Source: an uncultured Anaerolineae bacterium (GTDB lineage: Bacteria > Chloroflexota > Anaerolineae > Aggregatilineales > Phototrophicaceae). Taken from it: a stretch of 64,000 nucleotides of DNA. Position 1 is the first letter of the stretch. Each line of letters begins with the position of its first letter. Under the pieces are notes generated by a model. That model was not told where the DNA came from, made no database searches, and saw only the letters and a list, made by a program, of their open reading frames with translations. Below are positions 25,753 to 34,289 of the stretch, one piece after another. The stretch is from positions 496,001-560,000 of the forward strand of contig CAKQCB010000004.1 in the NCBI GenBank assembly GCA_934216615.1. Direction: 5' to 3'. Position numbers and translations under genes: made by a program.

Positions 25753-26806
25753 ACATCGTCACATGATGCCGCTCACCCGCGTGCGTCGTTGGAGAAGCCT
25801 GCCGGACTCGGTTCAAGGGCAAGTTGAAGTCAATTCCGGTTCGCGGGTGGATATGCGCGAAGTGGTAGTGCGTGGCGAAGCGCCTGCACCGTATACGCTG
25901 GTGAATGCGTCCACCCAACTCAAGCTAAAAAATGCGGAACAACTCATCGACTTGTTGGAAGTTCGGGTTGGCGATAGTGTGCATGAAGGTCAACTGCTCG
26001 CCCGTAAAGGACGGTCACGCTTAGAGTCGCCCATCACAGGGCGCGTTGTGCGCATTGAAGGCGGGTTGATCTTGCTGCAAAATATCCCGTCCATCGTTGA
26101 AGTGGAAGCGGGCTTAAACGGGCATGTTGTCGAAGTCGCTCGCGGGCGCGGTGTCGTGGTGGAAACCTATGGCGCGGTTCTGCAAGGGGTTTGGGGGAAT
26201 GGTCGGCGTACTGTGGGGATGTTACGCGCTGAACCGATGGAAGGTTTAGAACACATCTACGGTGACACGTTCGACATGGAATTTCGCGGGGCGATTGTGT
26301 TCACGCGCCGTCCCTTAAACGCGCTCAGCCTCCGCGTGATTGACGATCAAGGGTTGGTCGGCGTGGTCGCGCCCAGCATCGAACCTGAATTGATTGATGC
26401 GGTAAAAGATGCAAAGTGTGCTATTTTGTTAATAGAAGGGTTTGGCTCAACACGTTTAAGCGGGGCCGTCACCCAGTTTTTGGAAGAGCATAAGGGCCGA
26501 CAAGCACTTTTGGATGGGACAGTGTCAAACGCATTAGACCTTCACCGTCCAGAATTAATCATCACGCTTCCGGTAGACCAAAACGCCCGTCCCTCATTAC
26601 CCGATACCGATGTTATGATACAGGTTGGGTCTACTGTCCGCGTGGTTCGCGGGGATAGTATGACCTCAATAGGACAAGTTACGAGCTTGCCAAAAACGCC
26701 TGTTTTGTTAGACAATGGAATGCGCGTTCAATGCGCAGAAATTGAACTGGTCACAGGTGAACGTCTCGCGATCCCACTCGAGAATATTGAAGTTTTTGGA
26801 CGATAA
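25727..26806 (+). CDS. Barrel-sandwich (hammerhead) domain protein, last gene of the ASKHA operon
   Basis: 359 residues starting inside the end of the ASKHA gene (26-bp overlap). Residues about 75-125 form a biotinyl/lipoyl-like hammerhead (VRVGDSVHEGQLLARKGRSRLESPITGRVVRIEGGLILLQ). The usual modified Lys is replaced (GRSRLESP), so it is probably structural, as in RnfC/NqrA-type or efflux-adapter domains. The rest is beta-rich with an LLIEGFGSTRLSG segment near 245 and a final SH3-like part (VIQVGSTVRVVRGD). No signal peptide or span. It probably partners with the ASKHA protein in the cytosol. Confidence 0.65.
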   Translation: MTSETYYPEHRHMMPLTRVRRWRSLPDSVQGQVEVNSGSRVDMREVVVRGEAPAPYTLVNASTQLKLKNAEQLIDLLEVRVGDSVHEGQLLARKGRSRLESPITGRVVRIEGGLILLQNIPSIVEVEAGLNGHVVEVARGRGVVVETYGAVLQGVWGNGRRTVGMLRAEPMEGLEHIYGDTFDMEFRGAIVFTRRPLNALSLRVIDDQGLVGVVAPSIEPELIDAVKDAKCAILLIEGFGSTRLSGAVTQFLEEHKGRQALLDGTVSNALDLHRPELIITLPVDQNARPSLPDTDVMIQVGSTVRVVRGDSMTSIGQVTSLPKTPVLLDNGMRVQCAEIELVTGERLAIPLENIEVFGR

Positions 26807-26890
26807 TCAATATTCACGTCATAATACATGTAACATCAGTGGTCGCTACTTCTTTCTTGGAATTTTCACGCCGCAATCATAGGGGGCTTG

Positions 26891-27892
26891 ATGAGCGATA
26901 AAGATTTTCAATTTGACGATGATTTTTTGAATGACGATAGTGATAGTTTTGATTTTAATGGAGATGATGAATTTCCGTCTGATCTTTCTGGAGATCAGAT
27001 GCCTTCATTTGATGAAGAACCGCCACGTCGCAGCGGAACAAGCCCTGTATTTGTCATCTTAGCAATTTTGATGATTCTCATCTTCATTGGCGCGTTAATT
27101 TTGGTGGTGTTCTTAATCACCCGCCCGCAAGGCCCCACGCCCAATGAACTGACTTCTACCCAAGTTGTGTTGTTAAACCAAACGGTTGAAGCCCAACTGG
27201 CGCAAACTCAAACCCAAGCGCGTGAATTTGAAATTTTGACGTTGACCGCTTCTTCATTTACGGACACGCCAGAACCCACCAATACACCCACTGAAACGCT
27301 AGAACCTACCGCGACTGAAGCACCCGCCACAGTCGATGCGACAGATCAAGCGGCGACAGCCTTCGCGTTGGCTTTGACCGCAACCTTCATCGCTGAAAAT
27401 GCCGCGACTGAAACGCCAGATGTTGACCTCACTGCGGAAGCGATTGCAGCAATGACGTTAACCGCGTTGAGCGTCCCGCCCGACTTGACCGCAACCCAAA
27501 TGTATTTGGACAGCTTGCCCTCGCCCACACTCGAAATTCCGCCCACCAGCGCATTGAGTGTGATCAACCAAACGGCAACCGCCATCACGGGTGCATTCCT
27601 CACCGCGACCGCAGAAGCCGCCGCAGGTGCAGGTGGGATGTTAGCCGTAGGCACGCCCACGTCAGAAACAGGAGGCGTGATTGTGACGCCCGGTTTCCCA
27701 ACCGCGATTCCCACCTTATCCTCACTGCCCGATACCGGTTTGTTTGATGATATTGTAGGGGGCGACTCGGCTGGTTTGAGCGCGCTCGGCTTAGGTGTCG
27801 TCGGCTTGGTTGGGGTGATTGTGGTGTCCCGCCGTCTGCGTAACTCGAACGCATCCAAACTGAAAGAAGATGAAACCAACAAGACCGAATAA
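26891..27892 (+). CDS. Membrane protein with acidic N-terminus and LPDTG-like C-terminal sorting motif
   Basis: 333 residues from ATG 26891 (AGGGGG at 26881-26886). The N-terminal 50 residues are Asp/Glu/Phe-rich, recalling the giant protein's acidic region. A span at about 56-79 (VFVILAILMILIFIGALILVVFLI) follows, then a long Thr/Ala/Glu-rich extracellular-type region. The C-terminus reads LPDTG (about 280), an acidic stretch, a hydrophobic span and a basic RRLRNSN. This order matches a sortase signal, but the protein also has an N-terminal anchor. It starts about 85 bases after the operon and may have its own promoter. Confidence 0.7.
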   Translation: MSDKDFQFDDDFLNDDSDSFDFNGDDEFPSDLSGDQMPSFDEEPPRRSGTSPVFVILAILMILIFIGALILVVFLITRPQGPTPNELTSTQVVLLNQTVEAQLAQTQTQAREFEILTLTASSFTDTPEPTNTPTETLEPTATEAPATVDATDQAATAFALALTATFIAENAATETPDVDLTAEAIAAMTLTALSVPPDLTATQMYLDSLPSPTLEIPPTSALSVINQTATAITGAFLTATAEAAAGAGGMLAVGTPTSETGGVIVTPGFPTAIPTLSSLPDTGLFDDIVGGDSAGLSALGLGVVGLVGVIVVSRRLRNSNASKLKEDETNKTE

Positions 27893-27917
27893 GGTTTTGC
27901 GAACCACTTCTAAAAAC

Positions 27918-27950
27918 AAACGCCCTCGTCGTGTGACGGGGGCGTTTTTA
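27918..27950. terminator. Bidirectional terminator
   Basis: AAACGCCCTCGTC (27918-27930) pairs with GACGGGGGCGTTT (27935-27947) with one G-T pair. T-runs in both directions serve the LPDTG gene (+) and the 27976-28347 gene (-). Confidence 0.88.
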
Positions 27951-27975
27951 TTGAATCGTGATGTGCTGTGAAGGG

Positions 27976-28347
27976 TTAAGCGTAATATTGGGGCGGTTTG
28001 GGTTTGTCGTCGTCAAGGACGATTAATTCACCATCATCGCCAATCGCATAACGAACCTCTTCATTTTTAGGTTTTTGAAAGAAGCCCTCATCTTCATAAA
28101 AAACGTAAGCGTTATCCTCATCATTTTTACGTTTTTCACCAGAACGAGTAAAGCGCGGTGCATCATGACGATGCTGTACGGCGTGTCTTGATCTGCTAAA
28201 CCATGAAATGGGTAAGAAGATCAGGAAGAAGACCATGATATTGCGCCAGCCAAAAATGAAAAAGAGGATGAGCATTGGAAAAAGCCACGTTGCCCGCGAC
28301 TGAAAGACGGGTGTATGGTGAGGATCATCCGTACAATATGAGCGCAT
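27976..28347 (-). CDS. Small membrane protein of unknown function
   Basis: 123 residues. One or two hydrophobic spans lie at about 20-50 (TWLFPMLILFFIFGW and IMVFFLIFLPISWF). A basic/His-rich stretch and an acidic cytosolic tail (GDDGELIVLDDDKPKPP) follow. AGGAG precedes the ATG. It has its own terminator and no recognised domain. Probably a real gene, because the charge pattern and codon use fit the neighbours. Confidence 0.65.
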   Translation of the reverse strand: MRSYCTDDPHHTPVFQSRATWLFPMLILFFIFGWRNIMVFFLIFLPISWFSRSRHAVQHRHDAPRFTRSGEKRKNDEDNAYVFYEDEGFFQKPKNEEVRYAIGDDGELIVLDDDKPKPPQYYA

Positions 28348-28390
28348 GCTGTTTCTCCTGCTTGTTTTTTCGTTATACCCGCATATACGT

Positions 28391-28418
28391 AAAAATCCCT
28401 AAAAAGTTTCTAGGGATT
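28391..28418 (-). terminator. Terminator after the DUF2200 gene
   Basis: TAGGGATT (28411-28418) pairs with AATCCCTA (28394-28401). On the minus strand it is followed by a run of five Ts. Confidence 0.75.
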
Positions 28419-28461
28419 CATTCCAAAAGATAAGTTTTTTCGTAAGTAGAGGCAATGACGT

Positions 28462-28815
28462 TTACGCTTTGCGTAAAATCTTTTCCATCGACTTGCCTTG
28501 TGCCAGCTCATCAATGAGCTTATCAAGGTAGCGAATCCCCTGCATGGTGGGGTCTTCGATGTCCTGAACGCGCACGCCACAGACGACGCCTTTGATGGAT
28601 GAGCGCAGCGGGTTTAATTGCGGCGCTTCGGCTAGGAACGTCTCCATATCGGTTTGTTTTTCCAGCAGGGCCTCTAACGCGGGTTGATTATAGCCCGTCA
28701 ACCAGTGGATGATTTCATCCACTTCTGTTTTTGTACGGCCTTTTCGCTCGGCTTTAGTGATGTAATGCGGGTAGATACTGGCAAAACTGGTTGTGAAAAT
28801 TCGATGCTTGCTCAT
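28462..28815 (-). CDS. DUF2200 family protein
   Basis: 117-residue cytosolic protein. The start [39 protein letters not shown] and the later [39 protein letters not shown] are the whole-length signature of DUF2200, a small family of unknown function close to the usual length. An AGGAAAA ribosome site precedes the ATG. The gene is monocistronic, with its own terminator downstream. Confidence 0.88.
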   Translation of the reverse strand: MSKHRIFTTSFASIYPHYITKAERKGRTKTEVDEIIHWLTGYNQPALEALLEKQTDMETFLAEAPQLNPLRSSIKGVVCGVRVQDIEDPTMQGIRYLDKLIDELAQGKSMEKILRKA

Positions 28816-28917
28816 GTGATTTTCCTGTCGCTATGATTTTTAGTGTATCACAAAACAGTGGGGTATAAGAATATATGTTCTGATTGCGTGGGGTTGAACT
28901 GGCTTCATAACTTGGGA

Positions 28918-28951
28918 AATAAAACAGGCGATGAGGTTAGCCATCGCCTGT
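28918..28951 (-). terminator. Terminator after the TrmH-type methyltransferase gene
   Basis: ACAGGCGATG (28924-28933) and CATCGCCTGT (28942-28951) form a 10-bp stem. The minus strand runs into TTTTATTT. Confidence 0.85.
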
Positions 28952-28973
28952 GTGACGTAAGATCAGCGTAAGG

Positions 28974-29750
28974 TTATTTTTTGGTGCCTTGGCTGGGATT
29001 CCATCCTTGCCATCCACGCGCCTGCCATGCCGAGTACAGCGCGACAGAACCGACAGTGGCGACGTTCAAGCTCGCTACGGCACCACGCATCGGCAGCGAG
29101 AGTAACAAGTCACAGGTATCCCGTACCAAGCGACGCATGCCTTCGCCTTCACTGCCTAGCACCAAGCCTAACGACATATTCAGATCGGTTTTATCCAGTG
29201 GAGGGACATTCGGGCCGGTATCCAGCCCCACCATCCAAACATCGCGCTCTTTGAGTTCGCGCATGGTTTGGACGAGGTTGGTCACCTGCACAACATTCAA
29301 GTGTTCAACCGCGCCGGAAGACGCATTCACCACTGAGGGCGTAATAGCGACCCCGCGCCGTTCTTGGATGATCACCCCATGCACGCCCACCGCGTCAGCG
29401 ATGCGTAGAAGCACGCCCACATTCTGCGGGTCTTTGAGCAGGTCGAGAAGCAAGATGAACGGCTTTTCTTCGCGGGTTTTGCTCACCTGAAGCAGATCAT
29501 CAATCTCTACATACGGGAACGGTGCGACCCTTAACGCCATGCTTTGATGATTGCTGTTGTTGGCGACATCATCCAAGATACGGCGCGGAACACGGCGCAC
29601 ATTCACGCCTCGGCTTTGGGCGAGGGCGACAATCTCAGCGACGACGCCCTTTTCTTCCACCGTTTCGGTTAATAACAGTTGTTCAGCATTACGGCGGTTG
29701 GAGCGCAAACATTCCATAATCGCCCAATGACCGTAGATAAATTCAGCCAT
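28974..29750 (-). CDS. rlmB: TrmH-family (RlmB-type) 2'-O-ribose RNA methyltransferase
   Basis: 258 residues from the ATG at 29750, chosen for AGAGGG at the right distance and because it gives the MAEFIYGHWAIMECLRS substrate-binding N-terminus typical of RlmB. The SPOUT knot motifs are NPQNVGVLLR-like (DPQNVGVLLRIADAVG), LVLGSEGEGMRR and LSLPMRGAVASLNVATVGSVALY. RlmB methylates G2251 of 23S rRNA with S-adenosylmethionine; exact target assignment from sequence alone is less sure. It follows cysS by ten bases, a common pairing. Confidence 0.88.
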   Translation of the reverse strand: MAEFIYGHWAIMECLRSNRRNAEQLLLTETVEEKGVVAEIVALAQSRGVNVRRVPRRILDDVANNSNHQSMALRVAPFPYVEIDDLLQVSKTREEKPFILLLDLLKDPQNVGVLLRIADAVGVHGVIIQERRGVAITPSVVNASSGAVEHLNVVQVTNLVQTMRELKERDVWMVGLDTGPNVPPLDKTDLNMSLGLVLGSEGEGMRRLVRDTCDLLLSLPMRGAVASLNVATVGSVALYSAWQARGWQGWNPSQGTKK

Positions 29751-29760
29751 GAAACCCTCT

Positions 29761-31209
29761 TTATTCGATGTGCCACGCCGTACCATCGGCGCGGTCTTCT
29801 AGTACAACCCCTGCTTTTGCCAGTTCGTCACGAATGCGGTCACTTTCCGCCCAGTTTTTGTTCTTGCGCGCATCAGCACGCATTTGGATCAGCAGTTCGA
29901 CCAAGGCCGATTCGCGCGCCGCGCTTCCCTGATCAGCAGATGTTTCCGCGTCGGGGATGATGCCTAGAACATCGTTACCTAATGTTTGATACACCGCTTC
30001 AATCGCCTGTAAGGTGTTGAGGCCAATTTCTGTCCCGCTGTTTAAGGCGGTGTTCACTTCGCGAGTGAGGTCTTGCAAGGCGGCTAAAGCAATCGGCGTA
30101 TTAAAATCGTCGTCCATCGCGCTGGCGAAGTCGGCTTTGGTCTTGTCTAACACGGAGAGGATCGCGTTGCCTGCATCGCCTTCGGGCGCGGTGTTCAATG
30201 CACGGCGCACCAAACGCACCGCGTTATGAATACGTTCCCATCCCCGCCCGCTGGCTTCGATGGCTTCACTGCTGTAATCAATCGGACTGCTGTAATGCAC
30301 GCTCTGCATGAACATGCGAATGACTTCGGGACGGTGGGTTTTCAGCGCATCTTCAATGGTAATGAAATTGCCGAGGCTTTTCGACATCTTCACGCCATCG
30401 ACCAACAAACTACCCACCAACACCCAGTAACGGGCAAATTCCGCATCGTTAGCACATTCGCTTTGGGCGATCTCGCTCTCATTATGCGGGAAGATGTTAT
30501 CAATGCCCCCGCCATGAATATCAAACGTTGGCCCAAGATATTTGAGCGCCATCGCTGAACATTCAATATGCCAGCCGGGGAAGCCTTCGCCCCAAGGACT
30601 ATCCCAACGCAGGATGTGTTCGGGGTCGGCGTTCTTCCACAAGGCGAAATCTTCGGGGTTACGTTTTTCGCCACGCACAGCTTCGCGCGTGCCGGATTCA
30701 AGTTCTTGAATACGGCGGTTGGATAACTTGCCGTAGTCTTCATTTTTACTCACATCAAAATAGACGCTGCCATTGGCTTCATAGGCGACCCCTTTTTGAA
30801 TGAGGGTTTCGATCATTTTGATTTGTTCAGGAATGTGACCGCTGGCGCGTGGGGAAATATCGGGACGGGTGACGCGCAGGGCGTCCATGCCTTCAAAATA
30901 CAAACGGGTGTACATTTCGACAATCTGCATCGGCTTGGCGTTGAGTTGGGATGCCTTGCGCAAAATCCGATCTTCGCCCGAGTCGAGCATATGGCCGACA
31001 TCGGTGATGTTCTGCACATACAGCACATCTAAACCGCTGTGGCGCATGTAGCGCACCATCACATCAAAGGCGATGTAATTTTTAGCGTGACCAATATGAG
31101 GATAGTCATACACGGTTGGCCCGCAGACATACATGGATACACGCCCATCCTCTAACGGGACAAACGTTTGTTTCTCACGACCTAAAACATTAAAAATACG
31201 GAGTGCCAT
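29761..31209 (-). CDS. cysS: Cysteinyl-tRNA synthetase
   Basis: 482 residues from the ATG at 31209, which gives the usual N-terminus ([10 protein letters not shown]). The class I signs are [18 protein letters not shown] with the zinc Cys at about 29 and HIGH at 38-41, further zinc ligands in WHIECS and NIFPHNESE, and the [10 protein letters not shown] loop. It charges tRNA-Cys in the cytosol. The C-terminal anticodon-binding part ends normally (WHIE). It is co-transcribed with the rRNA methyltransferase downstream. Confidence 0.97.
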   Translation of the reverse strand: MALRIFNVLGREKQTFVPLEDGRVSMYVCGPTVYDYPHIGHAKNYIAFDVMVRYMRHSGLDVLYVQNITDVGHMLDSGEDRILRKASQLNAKPMQIVEMYTRLYFEGMDALRVTRPDISPRASGHIPEQIKMIETLIQKGVAYEANGSVYFDVSKNEDYGKLSNRRIQELESGTREAVRGEKRNPEDFALWKNADPEHILRWDSPWGEGFPGWHIECSAMALKYLGPTFDIHGGGIDNIFPHNESEIAQSECANDAEFARYWVLVGSLLVDGVKMSKSLGNFITIEDALKTHRPEVIRMFMQSVHYSSPIDYSSEAIEASGRGWERIHNAVRLVRRALNTAPEGDAGNAILSVLDKTKADFASAMDDDFNTPIALAALQDLTREVNTALNSGTEIGLNTLQAIEAVYQTLGNDVLGIIPDAETSADQGSAARESALVELLIQMRADARKNKNWAESDRIRDELAKAGVVLEDRADGTAWHIE

Positions 31210-31457
31210 CGCGTGGGTTCCATCCTTCAACAAATCGAGTGGGTTATTCAGTAGAAAAGATGCGTTGTATCATCCTAAAAAGTCGATGAATTTTGTTCAA
31301 CGAGAGATAAGTTTCATTGTAGCGCAGAACAAAGTCATCGTATAGTTATGTCATGAATAAGCACATTCGACGTTCTCAATCTACTTTTACTTACACAAGC
31401 CATCACGCAAGATTTGCTGTGTAAAATGGATTGTTGCCCAACTGCAAGGAACTTGAT

Positions 31458-33164
31458 TTGACCGTTTCTGTCATTGATAAAACACCTGAAGACACTTCGC
31501 GTTTTCACTTTTCGCAACGTCAACGTAAATATATCAGTCGGGTTGTCGCAGCACTTTTAGTGATTGCCGTCTTATCGATTCCATTCATCAATGCATTTTC
31601 AAAGCAAAATGAAAATTGGCATTTCACAGGTTTTTTACTGTTTGTTGAAGATGGGAATTCTTATTTAGGCAAGATGCGGTTAGGCGCACAGGGCGACTTT
31701 AATTTCCATTTATTTTATACATCAGAAGCTCATGACGGTGTGTCATTCCTGTACTTACCTCATCTCATTACGGGGTGGATCGTCGGGCAGATTGTGCCTG
31801 AAACCTCACCTAACCACACACAAGCATTGATCATCGGCTATCATGTCCTGCGCATCATCGCTGACATTTTGTATTTAATGGTTTTATGGCGTTTTATCAC
31901 CGTCTTTTTAAAAACGAACCGCGCTCAATACTCCGCATTTTTATTCGCAACTTTAGGGGGCGGGCTAGGCTGGTTGTTCATGATTGCCGGACAGACGGAC
32001 TGGCTTGGAGGTGGGCTGGGACTTCCACCTGAGTTTTATATTCCTGAAGGTTTCAGCACCATTCTGTTATTCGGTTTGCCCCATCTCGCCCTTTCCCGCG
32101 CAGCAATGTTATTGGGCTTTTTGCTCATTTTCCGTGCTATTCGCATCGATACCCATTGGATACGTTATTCGATTGGAGCTGGATTGAGCTGGCTCACTGT
32201 CGCTCTTGGCGTTCCGTTTTATCTGGCAGTGCTCGCAGCAGTTCTGGGTATGTGGGGGATATTGATCTGGGTTCAACAACGGCAATTCCCATTCAAGCTT
32301 GCTGTTCGCGGCGGCATCGCCTTTGTAATCACCCTTCCACTGTTATTTTATTTGCTTATCAGCTTCAGCCAAAATCCTGCTTTTGCGTTGTGGTCATCCC
32401 AAAATATCCTCATTTCCTCTTCTCCGCTGGGGTATTTAGTAGGATATGGCTTATTGGCGTTTTTAGCATTATTGGCGATAGGATGGGCGTTTCGTAAAGG
32501 AAAAATGCAGTCCCGCTATCTGCTCTTAGTCGGATGGGTGTTAATCGTTCCCGTTCTAGTCTATCTTCCCATCAATGTACAGCGACGGCTTTCTGAAGGG
32601 GTGATTGTGCCACTCGCGATCCTTGCCGCCTTTGGCTTGGAACGTCTTGCTCAGGGACGTAAATGGATATTCATTCTGAGTTGGTTTATTATCAGCTTAA
32701 GCTCAATATTTTTTCTTGCGGGATCGATTCTCAACTCGATGCGAACCGCACCCATCACATTTAGACCTGCTGTAGAGACCCATGCTTTAAATTGGTTAAA
32801 CCAAATCGCCCCTGTGAATGCAGTAATTTTAACGGGTGAGGATACTGGAAATATTATTCCTGCATGGACACATTTACGAAGTTATATCGGTCATGGCATG
32901 GAAACACTAGATTGGACGCGCAAGCGTGCACTTGTCGAGGCGTTCTACACAGGCGCACTAGATGCAGAACAAAGAACGTTACTTCTCAGCGGTGAATGTT
33001 TACCTCGAAACTCTGACTTATGCTCTGACCCGATTGATTATATTTGGGTTGGGCCTTTAGAGCATGAGAATTATGCAGATATTAATCTCTCACTGAGTGA
33101 TGAATGGGAAATCATTTATGACGAGCAAGGATATACCATCTATGGCCAGACAACCCATGAATGA
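31458..33164 (+). CDS. Polytopic membrane protein, glycosyltransferase-like (GT-C type)
   Basis: 568 residues from TTG 31458, chosen for AAGGA at 31446-31450. About eleven spans occupy residues 35-440. The first loop after span 1 contains NENWHFTGFLLFVEDGNSYLGKM and, later, YLPHLITGWIVG, in the position where GT-C enzymes keep their acidic catalytic loop. The C-terminal soluble domain (about 445-568, ALNWLNQIAPVNAVILTGEDTG onward) resembles the tail of mannosyltransferase-like membrane proteins. The donor and acceptor are unknown. Its end overlaps the next membrane gene, so the two are coupled. Codon use is a little more AT-rich than the surroundings. Confidence 0.65.
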   Translation: MTVSVIDKTPEDTSRFHFSQRQRKYISRVVAALLVIAVLSIPFINAFSKQNENWHFTGFLLFVEDGNSYLGKMRLGAQGDFNFHLFYTSEAHDGVSFLYLPHLITGWIVGQIVPETSPNHTQALIIGYHVLRIIADILYLMVLWRFITVFLKTNRAQYSAFLFATLGGGLGWLFMIAGQTDWLGGGLGLPPEFYIPEGFSTILLFGLPHLALSRAAMLLGFLLIFRAIRIDTHWIRYSIGAGLSWLTVALGVPFYLAVLAAVLGMWGILIWVQQRQFPFKLAVRGGIAFVITLPLLFYLLISFSQNPAFALWSSQNILISSSPLGYLVGYGLLAFLALLAIGWAFRKGKMQSRYLLLVGWVLIVPVLVYLPINVQRRLSEGVIVPLAILAAFGLERLAQGRKWIFILSWFIISLSSIFFLAGSILNSMRTAPITFRPAVETHALNWLNQIAPVNAVILTGEDTGNIIPAWTHLRSYIGHGMETLDWTRKRALVEAFYTGALDAEQRTLLLSGECLPRNSDLCSDPIDYIWVGPLEHENYADINLSLSDEWEIIYDEQGYTIYGQTTHE

Positions 33165-34260
33165 AACAATTTCTAAATTCGCAAAAGCATTGAGCAATCC
33201 CGCGATACTTTTTATAGTCATCTTGATAGCATCATTCATGGTCATAAGTGTGTTACAGGTGAACTCGTACGACAACACGATTCACCGCAGAGCTAGCTTC
33301 AATGTATTATTTTTGCATCGCTTTCCTTTTGATGACCCGATTGAACAGCGTGTTACGCTGTATTTTCATCCTACACACACGGCAATTTTAACCGCTGCAT
33401 TTGTTTTATTTCGTGAAAAAATAGCCGCTTGGTGGAATTTTGTCTTCATCATTATCGTATTGATTGGCTTCCGTCGAGGCCGTCCTGCCTATACCACCTT
33501 ACTATTTTTACTCTCACCGCCTTTGATATTTGTAGCCGCTGCTGCAAATATGCCCGGCTTCACAACTGCGTTGGGTCTCATTTTTGTATTAGCGAATAAA
33601 CGTGGGGCGTTGAGAGGTTATTCTTGGGCGATGATGTTTGGCCGACCTCAAGATAATGTGTTTGGCCTTCTTTTTGATTTTGCGCGTGCGCTTAAACAAC
33701 GCGATTGGATTGCCTTCTTAATCGCAGGGTTGCTGACGCTGCCTACATGGATTACTTTACAACATTGGCTGACGATTATTCCGCGTAACGATACTGATTT
33801 ACGATGGCGCATTGAAGGCTACTATACACTAAGCGCAAGTATCAACAGCGGCATGGTTGTTGCTGTCTTATTTGTGCTTTTAATTTTGGTCTACCGTTTG
33901 ATTATTATAGATTTGACAACAAAGCCTACCTTGAAAGTGAGTTTTCGTAGACGTCAGCGTATAGAAGTAAGCCTTACCGAATGGATGTGGCTAGGAAATT
34001 TAGCATGGTTAATGTTCACACCTTACTACTTAATGTATATGGTATGGATGATGTTACTTCCCCTGCGACTGTACTCTGCCAAACGCACCTTAATTTGTTG
34101 GGTGGGGGTTATGCTCATCGGCATCCAATATATGCATAGCCTCACCTATCATTTTGATGATGTGTATATTGGCGGACTAATCCTTGTTTTATGGATTGCG
34201 GTGTTGACACCAAAAAAACGGGTTGAGATTTCAGAGGAATATAATGTCCTTCCAGCGTGA
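33142..34260 (+). CDS. Polytopic membrane protein paired with the upstream GT-like protein
   Basis: 372 residues from ATG 33142 (AAGG at 33127-33130); an ATG at 33157 is an alternative. It overlaps the previous gene. There are about nine spans. The loop after span 1 has YDNTIHRRASFNVLFLHRFPFDDPIEQR and then HPTHTAILTAAFVLF, recalling GT87-like polyprenyl-sugar transferases, but no diagnostic motif is certain. The stop codon sits inside the left arm of the terminator hairpin. It probably works on the same glycan pathway as its neighbour. Confidence 0.6.
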   Translation: MARQPMNETISKFAKALSNPAILFIVILIASFMVISVLQVNSYDNTIHRRASFNVLFLHRFPFDDPIEQRVTLYFHPTHTAILTAAFVLFREKIAAWWNFVFIIIVLIGFRRGRPAYTTLLFLLSPPLIFVAAAANMPGFTTALGLIFVLANKRGALRGYSWAMMFGRPQDNVFGLLFDFARALKQRDWIAFLIAGLLTLPTWITLQHWLTIIPRNDTDLRWRIEGYYTLSASINSGMVVAVLFVLLILVYRLIIIDLTTKPTLKVSFRRRQRIEVSLTEWMWLGNLAWLMFTPYYLMYMVWMMLLPLRLYSAKRTLICWVGVMLIGIQYMHSLTYHFDDVYIGGLILVLWIAVLTPKKRVEISEEYNVLPA

Positions 34261-34289
34261 AATTATCACGCTGGAAGCATGTTTTTTTT
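34251..34289 (+). terminator. Terminator overlapping a stop codon
   Basis: TCCAGCGTGA (34251-34260) pairs with TCACGCTGGA (34266-34275). The TGA of the preceding gene is the end of the left arm. Eight Ts follow after six bases, reaching the 3' end of the convergent LCP gene. Confidence 0.75.

Noticed and set aside
27346..27882. Long minus-strand frame opposite the LPDTG gene
   Set aside because: It mirrors a Thr/Ala-rich repeat region; the amino-acid composition is a shadow of the plus-strand codons and no start signal is seen.
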